Shown in pieces: positions 6,253 to 11,006 of a DNA stretch of 11,006 nucleotides (position 1 is its first letter; every line of letters begins with the position of its first letter). The DNA comes from Calditrichota bacterium (GTDB taxonomy: Bacteria; Calditrichota; Calditrichia; Calditrichales; Calditrichaceae). The notes under the pieces were generated by a model. That model saw only the letters and a list, made by a program, of their open reading frames with translations, searched no databases and was not told where the DNA came from. Location of the stretch: assembly GCA_024278715.1 (NCBI GenBank), contig JAJRSN010000195.1, forward strand, positions 1 through 11,006, given 5' to 3'. The position numbers and the translations under genes were made by a program.

Positions 6253-7752
6253 TTACCTCGTATGTTTCATGCGACCCAGCATTTTCCACTGCGAAGTTGG
6301 CGTTTTATTGTTTTTATCGGAACGGTACGAAATGCGGTGTTGTCGGTTAATGTGCTTTAAAAGCGCCATTAATCCGATTGCTTCCGGGCTGGTTACGTGT
6401 TGTTTGAAAAGTTCAGAGCGGTGTTCGTCGATAAAGGTAGTGCTCAATTCGCCGTTGATAAAAGCGGGATGCTGCAGGATTCGAATTAAAAAAGGGATAT
6501 TGGTTTTGATTCCGCTAAGCTGATATTCTTTTAAGGCGCGAATCATGCGCCGGACGGCTTGCTCGCGGTCTTTGCCCCAGGCGATCAGTTTGGAAATCAT
6601 CGGATCGTAATAAAGCGAAATCTCGTTGCCTTGCATTACGCCGCTGTCTTCACGGATTCCGGGTCCGTCGGCGGGTTTCAGATAGGTGATTTTTCCGGGC
6701 GACGGGGTAAAATTATTTTCCACATCTTCGGCGTAAATCCGGCATTCGACGGCGTGTCCCCAAAACCGTTCGTCAACGGAGGACAAAGAAAGAGCTTCGC
6801 CGCCCGCGATTCTGATCTGTTCCTGCACCAAATCGAGTCCAGTCACCAGTTCGGTTACGGGATGCTCCACCTGCAGGCGAGTATTCATTTCCAGAAAATA
6901 AAAATTGCGATGTTTATCCAGCATAAATTCGATTGTACCCGCGTTAAGATAATTGCAGGCTTTTGCAGCCTGAATTGCAGCCCGTCCCATTTCTTTGCGT
7001 AATTGGGAATCAAGCACAACCGAGGGAGCTTCTTCGATTATTTTTTGATGCCTTCGTTGTATGGAACATTCACGTTCGCCCAAATAGACGACGTTCCCGT
7101 GGCTGTCGGCTAATATCTGAAATTCGATATGCCGCGGTTGTTCCAGATATTTTTCGATGTAAATGCTTGAATCTCCGAAAGCGGACTGAGCTTCACGCGA
7201 AGCGCTTTGCAATGCGGAAGGTAGTTCGCCGGGGTTTTCGACCAGGCGCATACCCTTCCCCCCGCCTCCGGCGGAAGCCTTCAAAAGAACCGGATATCCG
7301 ATACGCTCCGCTTCGACTAACGCTTCTTCTTCGGATTGCAGGGCTTTTTTGCTCCCGGGAATGGTAGGCACGCCGTGCTTTTCCATCAATGAACGGGCGG
7401 CTGTTTTACTGCCCATTAATTCAATGGATTCCGGAGAAGGACCGATAAAAACCAATCCCGCGTTTTGAGCATCTCTGGCAAAAGCGGCATTTTCCGCCAA
7501 AAATCCGTAACCCGGATGAATAGCTTCCGCGCCGTGATCTTTGGCGATTCGGATAATCTTATTCCCGTCCAGATAAGTTTCGGCTGATGTTGTCCCGCCT
7601 AAAGGATACGCCTCGTCCGCGAATTGAACATGGGGACTCGAACGATCAATGTCCGAATAAACCGCAATTGTCTTAATTCCAAGGTCTTTGCAGGTGCGAA
7701 TAATGCGCAGGGCAATTTCTCCGCGATTTGCAATGAGGATTTTTTTGAACAT
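6253..7752 (-). CDS. accC: Biotin carboxylase subunit of an acyl-CoA carboxylase
   Basis: The enzyme catalyses ATP- and bicarbonate-dependent carboxylation of biotin on the carrier protein encoded next. The 499 residues show the N-terminal domain (MFKKILIANRGEIALRII; HPGYGFLAEN 79-88), the ATP-grasp glycine loop GGGGKGM (162-168), catalytic and nucleotide residues Lys116, Lys158, His208 and Lys237, and Glu275/Glu288. EMNTRLQVEHP (288-298) supplies Arg292 and Glu296, and Arg338 is in CRIYAED. All are at or within one residue of E. coli AccC numbering. About 55 residues follow the normal end (after FIDEH, 440-444), rich in Lys/Arg, and match nothing I know. This is longer than AccC (449). It could be a propionyl-, methylcrotonyl- or acetyl-CoA carboxylase subunit; sequence alone does not decide. 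The ATG at 7752 fits the conserved N-terminus, and a sigma70-like promoter lies just upstream. Confidence 0.95.
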   Translation of the reverse strand: MFKKILIANRGEIALRIIRTCKDLGIKTIAVYSDIDRSSPHVQFADEAYPLGGTTSAETYLDGNKIIRIAKDHGAEAIHPGYGFLAENAAFARDAQNAGLVFIGPSPESIELMGSKTAARSLMEKHGVPTIPGSKKALQSEEEALVEAERIGYPVLLKASAGGGGKGMRLVENPGELPSALQSASREAQSAFGDSSIYIEKYLEQPRHIEFQILADSHGNVVYLGERECSIQRRHQKIIEEAPSVVLDSQLRKEMGRAAIQAAKACNYLNAGTIEFMLDKHRNFYFLEMNTRLQVEHPVTELVTGLDLVQEQIRIAGGEALSLSSVDERFWGHAVECRIYAEDVENNFTPSPGKITYLKPADGPGIREDSGVMQGNEISLYYDPMISKLIAWGKDREQAVRRMIRALKEYQLSGIKTNIPFLIRILQHPAFINGELSTTFIDEHRSELFKQHVTSPEAIGLMALLKHINRQHRISYRSDKNNKTPTSQWKMLGRMKHTR

Positions 7753-7784
7753 ATTTTCCCCGACGGTAGATTATTCCTGTTCCC

Positions 7785-7813
7785 AATATAATTTTTAAAT
7801 ATCACAATTTCAA
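7785..7813 (-). promoter_or_regulatory. Sigma70-type promoter of the biotin carboxylase / BCCP operon
   Basis: On the minus strand TTGAAA (7813-7808) and TATATT (7790-7785) are separated by exactly 17 bp. The expected transcription start near 7778 leaves a leader of about 26 nt. No terminator or second promoter is seen between the two downstream genes, so it should drive both. Confidence 0.65.
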
Positions 7814-8109
7814 TCCTCAAAAGGGAAATATAACCGCAGTTTTAATTTTTTTATTTAATGTAATTTTACAGGGTTAGAAAAAATTTGAGGCTGTTCCCAT
7901 GGGTTCTTTTTATGTGCAATAAGCGGAATTCAGTTAAAAGGATCATAAATTTGAACCCTTTACAATCCCGCGTCCGCGTCTGTTCGGGCGGCGTTATTTA
8001 ATATTTGGAAACCGGAATAAAAATATATCATAAAAATGATCGCTTTATGATAATTTAGTGACCAATTTAATTATATTTATTTTTAACGGTCGATAATACT
8101 CATTGGAAC
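7814..8109. other. Divergent intergenic DNA between the carboxylase and TPR/HTH promoters
   Basis: No coding frame longer than a few codons is supported on either strand. The stretch contains an 8-bp palindrome CCCATGGG (7896-7903) and a short G+C-rich island (about 7966-7995, with CGTCCG/CGGGCG arms able to form a small RNA hairpin with one G:U pair). Around them the DNA is markedly AT-rich. An inverted repeat at 8026-8052 is listed separately. A small RNA cannot be excluded or supported. Confidence 0.4.
8026..8052. repeat. Nested inverted repeats (TATCATAAA / TTTATGATA)
   Basis: TATCATAAA (8026-8034) and TTTATGATA (8044-8052) are perfect 9-bp arms around a 9-nt centre. The left arm can also pair with the centre: ATCAT (8027-8031) with ATGAT (8036-8040). 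The two pairings exclude each other. The element lies about 120 bp upstream of the TPR/HTH promoter and could be a protein binding site or a remnant terminator. Confidence 0.55.
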
Positions 8110-8141
8110 AATTAAAAAAAAGACACGTTAATTAAAAAAAA
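8110..8141. repeat. Direct repeat of AATTAAAAAAAA, 20 bp apart
   Basis: Identical 12-mers lie at 8110-8121 and 8130-8141, with another A5 tract at 8151-8155. The 20-bp step is close to two helical turns, so the A-tracts should bend DNA in the same direction. They sit 30-60 bp upstream of the -35 box at 8171, where UP-element or curvature effects on transcription are plausible. Confidence 0.5.
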
Positions 8142-8154
8142 TATCCGATGAAAA

Positions 8155-8181
8155 ATGTTTGTTGTGATAGTTGACAAACAT
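8155..8181. promoter_or_regulatory. Operator-like inverted repeat over the -35 of the TPR/HTH gene
   Basis: ATGTTTGT (8155-8162) and ACAAACAT (8174-8181) are perfect 8-bp arms separated by 11 bp. Their centres are 19 bp apart, close to two helical turns, as expected for a dimeric DNA-binding protein. The right arm overlaps the TTGACA -35 box, so binding would block RNA polymerase. The regulator is unknown; the HTH protein encoded downstream is one candidate. Confidence 0.55.
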
Positions 8182-8199
8182 CAATGGAATTGCTAAATT
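8171..8199 (+). promoter_or_regulatory. Sigma70-type promoter of the TPR/HTH gene
   Basis: TTGACA (8171-8176) is a perfect -35. TAAATT (8194-8199) after a 17-bp spacer is a fair -10. Transcription would start near 8206, giving an unusually long leader of about 200 nt before the ATG at 8404. Confidence 0.6.
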
Positions 8200-8298
8200 C
8201 GTTACTTGAAATCTGAGTTAAACAGGTATTCTTATTAGAATAATTCCTACAGATTCGTTTTCTTTTAAAAAGCGAATAAATCTTCAATAATTTTGGCA

Positions 8299-8326
8299 CG
8301 TAAAATAACATTGAATGTTATTTACG
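8299..8326 (+). repeat. Long imperfect hairpin in the leader of the TPR/HTH gene
   Basis: AATAACATT (8304-8312) and AATGTTATT (8314-8322) are perfect arms around a single G. The pairing extends outward through A8303:T8323 and, after a one-base bulge, through CGT/ACG to 8299 and 8326. In RNA the apex would open to a small loop. It ends 77 bp before the start codon and is not followed by a T-run typical of an intrinsic terminator. Confidence 0.55.
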
Positions 8327-8394
8327 CTTGCTAAAAGTTGTTTTTAATAAAATGTATTAAGGAAATGGAGCTGAAAAAATTAAGGGCTTAAAAA

Positions 8395-8398
8395 GGAG
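8395..8398 (+). promoter_or_regulatory. Shine-Dalgarno of the TPR/HTH gene
   Basis: GGAG lies 5 nt before the ATG at 8404 and decides that start over the in-frame ATG at 8458, which has no ribosome binding site. Confidence 0.7.
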
Positions 8399-8403
8399 AA
8401 AGC

Positions 8404-9615
8404 ATGAACTTTTTTAATCTTCATTTATTGTCCACTTATTTAAAGAAATGGTCTTACATGGACAACCGGATAACCTTTAATTATTCATTTTGCTGTGAAG
8501 CTGGTTATGACCGAAGCCATGTGGATATGCGCATAAGTTCTCCGGCAAATATGGTGAATGAATTTTTAAATCACGTCTTCCATCGCGCGAAAGATAAGAT
8601 CAATCAATTTAACGAGCGCAATCAACAGAACGAAGAACCCACTAATGGCGCGAATATTATTCTGGTAAACGAGCCGGAAGTAAAGCGCAAATTAAGCGTC
8701 TTCTTTGCTAAAATACTAAAAGTATTCAACATGAATAAGCGCTCTCACGGTCGCACGCGAATTATTTCCACCCGCAGTCTGGATTTCTATTATAATGATT
8801 TTGAGTTTGAACCGTTAAACGATGAGATCAAATTTTACGTCCATCTTAATCGCGGTATTAATAAGATGAGCGGCGATTTGTATTCAAATGCCGTGGAAGA
8901 CCTCAAAAATGCTTTAGCCATAAAACCGGATGATCCGATTGCCAATAAGCACATGGCGCGGGTTTTAATGAAACTCAGAAAATATGATGACGCCATAAAA
9001 TATCTGGAAATTTACGCCCAAAACGAGCAAAGCGACATCAGCCTGCATCATCTGGCAATCGTTTATATGCAGTTGGGCGAGTTGGATAAGGCGGAAGCCA
9101 TATATGACGAACTCGAGAAAAAATTTCCCGATTCGTTTTACGGATTGTTCGGAAAAGCGCAGGTGGCGTACAAACAGGGAAAAGGTTACCGCCAAAAATT
9201 GGATAAAATTTACAAGGTGGATCCCGAATGGTTAACGGACAGACTGCGTAATGAATGGAATTTCAGTCTTCCCGGATATGCCGACGACGAGAAATACATG
9301 TGGAACGCAGCCACGGCTGCGCGATATCTGGGTTTTAACCGTCCTTTTGATTTGACGCGAAAAGCATTTAATAACGAGATACCGTCTTATTTTGATTCGG
9401 AAAAAGGAACCATCCGTTTTGTCAGAGCGGAATTGGATGCCTGGGTAGATTTGGTGAATCGTTACAAATTAGAGCCTCAAAAATATGAGACGCATGAAGA
9501 CCGGTTGACGGAAGACGAAAAACGCAGGGCTGCCCGTAAACGAGGACGAAAAGCCAAATCCAAAAAGGAAAAATCCGAAGAGACAAATGAACAGATTGAA
9601 GAGCATGTAGCCTGA
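8404..9615 (+). CDS. TPR protein with excisionase/MerR-like HTH and basic C-terminal tail
   Basis: This is a 403-residue soluble protein. Residues 1-140 are of no family I recognise. About three tetratricopeptide repeats follow (roughly 147-178, 179-211 and 213-245), seen as paired helices with YSNAVEDLKNALAIKPDDP, KYDDAIKYLE and LGELDKAEAIYDELEKKFPDS. At 298-352, YMWNAATAARYLGFN...IPSYFDSEKGTIRFVRAELDAW has the pattern of the winged helix-turn-helix of excisionase/MerR-type proteins (AARYLG, an IP-turn, then a wing ending in ELDAW). The tail 373-392 is strongly basic (KRRAARKRGRKAKSKKEK). I infer a DNA-binding regulator or adaptor with a protein-interaction module. The excisionase resemblance does not imply a phage, and no integrase is nearby. 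It is followed after 50 bp by a radical SAM gene, probably co-transcribed. An operator-like site overlaps its promoter. Domain calls are good; the role is unknown. Confidence 0.8.
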   Translation: MNFFNLHLLSTYLKKWSYMDNRITFNYSFCCEAGYDRSHVDMRISSPANMVNEFLNHVFHRAKDKINQFNERNQQNEEPTNGANIILVNEPEVKRKLSVFFAKILKVFNMNKRSHGRTRIISTRSLDFYYNDFEFEPLNDEIKFYVHLNRGINKMSGDLYSNAVEDLKNALAIKPDDPIANKHMARVLMKLRKYDDAIKYLEIYAQNEQSDISLHHLAIVYMQLGELDKAEAIYDELEKKFPDSFYGLFGKAQVAYKQGKGYRQKLDKIYKVDPEWLTDRLRNEWNFSLPGYADDEKYMWNAATAARYLGFNRPFDLTRKAFNNEIPSYFDSEKGTIRFVRAELDAWVDLVNRYKLEPQKYETHEDRLTEDEKRRAARKRGRKAKSKKEKSEETNEQIEEHVA

Positions 9616-9665
9616 ATAAAGCTTATTCCGATCTTTTGAGAATCTAATCGGTTATTGATTAATTC

Positions 9666-10886
9666 ATGTCATATAAATTATTACTTATCAATCCCTGGAT
9701 TTACGATTTCGCGGCTTACGATTTATGGAGCAAACCGCTGGGTCTTTTATATCTTGCCTCATTTCTAAGGAACCAAGGGTTTGAAATTCATTTTATCGAT
9801 TGTCTTGACAAATACGCCGAAAACGCCAAAGTAAAAGTTAAAAAATACGGAATCGGAAATCTTCCGCGAACGATCGTTGAAAAACCTACGGTGTTAAAAC
9901 ACATTCCGCGCCATTACGCCCGTTACGGTATTTCGGAAGAGTTGTTTATTAAACAGCTAAAACTGCACAGCGACGCGGACGCCGTTCTGATAACATCAAT
10001 TATGACCTATTGGTACCCCGGAGTTAAGCGGGCGGCGGAGCTGGTGCGCAAGTATCTGCCGAACAAGGCGCTGATTCTTGGCGGAATTTATGCTACCCTT
10101 ATGCCCGATCATACGAAAAAAGTAATTCAACCCGATTATATCGTTTCGGGTCCCGGAGAAATAAAAACATTGCGGCTTTTAAGCGGGTTGTTTTCCATCC
10201 CTGCCGATACGTTCAAAATACCGGAAACTTTGGACGATTATCCTTATCCGGCGTTCGACCTTTTAAATCATCCCGACTATTTGATAGTTATGACTTCGCG
10301 GGGCTGCCCCTATGATTGTTCCTTTTGCGCGCAAAAGAGAATATCCATGCGCTTTACGCAGCGCGATCCGCAGGCGGTAGCGGATGAAATGATCGAACAT
10401 TACCATAAATTCCGGTTGCGGGATTTCGCGTTTTATGACGATGCGCTGTTTATTTCCAAAAAGCGACACATCGAGGTTATTTTGGAAAAACTAATCGATT
10501 CCCGTTTACCCTTCCGTCTTCATTCTCCGAACGGATTATTTGTACGCTTTTTAGATAAACGCCTTGCCGAGCTGATGTATCGGGCAAATTTTAAGACCAT
10601 TCGACTGAGCTTTGAAACATCAAACGAATCGCGTTGGTCGGATATGTATTCCAAAGTCAGCAACGAGGCGATGATTGAGGCGGTGGAGCATTTTAAACGG
10701 GTCGGTTACAGGGCAAAAGATTTGGAAGCGTATGTTATTATGGGTCTGCCGGATCAAAGTTTGGAAGAGGTTGTTGCGAGTATTATCTTTGTTAATAACT
10801 TGGGAGTTATTGTTCGTTTGGCTTCGTTTTCGCCGATACCGGGCACGAGGGAATTTGAGCGGGCAGTGGCGAGAGGACTTATTTAG
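9666..10886 (+). CDS. B12-binding-type radical SAM protein, interrupted by TAG
   Basis: The 406 residues up to the TAG contain an N-terminal Rossmann-like cobalamin-binding-type domain (about 1-170; KPLGLLYLASFLRNQGFEIHFID at 23-45, LGGIYATLMPDHT, VSGPGE). A radical SAM core (about 205-400) follows, with the cluster motif CPYDCSFC (Cys214, Cys218, Cys221). The core ends with MGLPDQSLEEV and SPIPGTREFERA. No DxHxxG histidine is present, which is common in this group. Such enzymes bind a 4Fe-4S cluster and S-adenosylmethionine and catalyse methylations or rearrangements; the substrate here is unknown. The TAG at 10884-10886 cuts the gene, yet the same frame continues with protein-like sequence to the window edge (see next feature). 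The start at 9666 gives the standard MSYKLLLINP N-terminus without a Shine-Dalgarno. It follows the TPR/HTH gene by 50 bp. Confidence 0.88.
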   Translation: MSYKLLLINPWIYDFAAYDLWSKPLGLLYLASFLRNQGFEIHFIDCLDKYAENAKVKVKKYGIGNLPRTIVEKPTVLKHIPRHYARYGISEELFIKQLKLHSDADAVLITSIMTYWYPGVKRAAELVRKYLPNKALILGGIYATLMPDHTKKVIQPDYIVSGPGEIKTLRLLSGLFSIPADTFKIPETLDDYPYPAFDLLNHPDYLIVMTSRGCPYDCSFCAQKRISMRFTQRDPQAVADEMIEHYHKFRLRDFAFYDDALFISKKRHIEVILEKLIDSRLPFRLHSPNGLFVRFLDKRLAELMYRANFKTIRLSFETSNESRWSDMYSKVSNEAMIEAVEHFKRVGYRAKDLEAYVIMGLPDQSLEEVVASIIFVNNLGVIVRLASFSPIPGTREFERAVARGLI

Positions 10887-11006
10887 GAAGATATCGATCC
10901 GCTTTTAACGAATAAATCCATTTTTCCGTTGAGCAATGACACGATTACCTATGAAACATTCCGAAAAATCCGTAAATTTGCAAAAATTCTGAATGAAGCG
11001 GCAAAA
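10884..11006 (+). pseudogene. In-frame continuation of the radical SAM gene past TAG (3' end outside window)
   Basis: The 40 codons after the TAG contain no stop and read EDIDPLLTNKSIFPL, then SNDTITYETFRKIRKFAKIL. In my experience of this family, a stretch of this kind (D-PLLTNKSIFPL, then an aromatic-rich helix with FAK-LN) normally follows the GTREFE motif without a break. One base change at 10884-10886 would restore a single long frame. The feature is therefore either the 3' part of a gene broken by a nonsense mutation, a sequencing or assembly error, or a readthrough product. No frameshift is needed. Confidence 0.7.

Noticed and set aside
6244..6260. Frameshift splitting one fused carboxylase alpha gene into two
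   Set aside because: The junction has a proper TAA, a ribosome binding site and an ATG, and both halves are complete domains. A genuine two-gene arrangement fits better.
6251..6289. Longer N-terminus of the carrier protein (start at 6289)
   Set aside because: It would overlap the carboxylase gene by 37 bp, and its first 13 residues are not protein-family-like. The GAGG site favours the ATG at 6250.
6559..7367. Plus-strand frames opposite the biotin carboxylase gene
   Set aside because: They mirror the codon pattern of the real gene on the other strand and have no plausible start signals or domains.
8365..8391. Leader peptide of eight residues (MELKKLRA) before the TPR/HTH gene
   Set aside because: The AGGA-like site is too close to its ATG, the codon content suggests no attenuation signal, and such short frames are expected by chance.
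9200..9615. Mobile element or prophage because of the excisionase-like HTH
   Set aside because: No integrase, attachment-site repeats or phage genes are present. The fold is shared by many chromosomal regulators.
10884..10886. Firm call of pyrrolysine or selenocysteine recoding
   Set aside because: The codon is TAG, not TGA, and no insertion element or tRNA gene is visible in the window. Mutation or base error is at least as likely.

Overview
The window looks like a chromosomal segment of a moderate-G+C bacterium, mixing housekeeping metabolism with two less familiar loci. Protein style (a full-length cobalamin-dependent MetH, a split biotin carboxylase/carrier pair, a B12-binding radical SAM protein) and non-coding DNA full of 7-8 bp 'word' repeats suggest the FCB superphylum or a relative such as Calditrichota. 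This is a guess from sequence style, not a placement. No rRNA, tRNA, CRISPR array, transposase or phage gene was seen.

Layout. Bases 1-99 hold the C-terminal tail of an unidentified plus-strand gene. Bases 81-497 are a mosaic of short tandem repeats. A macro-domain gene (519-1058, +) follows, and its stop codon overlaps the stop of a convergent DUF6901-like gene (1055-1762, -). The minus strand continues with metH (1878-5567), a biotin carboxyl carrier gene (5741-6250) and a biotin carboxylase gene (6253-7752). The last two are translationally coupled. A 650-bp divergent region (7753-8403) carries a sigma70-like promoter in each direction plus several inverted repeats. On the plus strand, a TPR protein with an excisionase/MerR-like helix-turn-helix and a basic tail (8404-9615) is followed after 50 bp by a B12-binding-type radical SAM gene (from 9666).

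How the genes may work together. The carboxylase pair would make carboxybiotin for a carboxyltransferase encoded elsewhere. MetH makes methionine from homocysteine, and both MetH and probably the radical SAM protein depend on cobalamin. The TPR/HTH gene and the radical SAM gene look like one operon. Its promoter has a perfect 8-11-8 inverted repeat over the -35 box, so autoregulation by the HTH protein is a reasonable hypothesis.

Most notable points. (1) The radical SAM reading frame is cut by a TAG at 10884-10886, yet coding-quality sequence continues in the same frame to the window edge. This could be a nonsense mutation, a base error or stop readthrough. (2) The TPR + HTH + basic tail architecture sits under an operator-like promoter with a leader of about 200 nt. 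(3) Inverted repeats touch the -35 box of three of the four proposed promoters.
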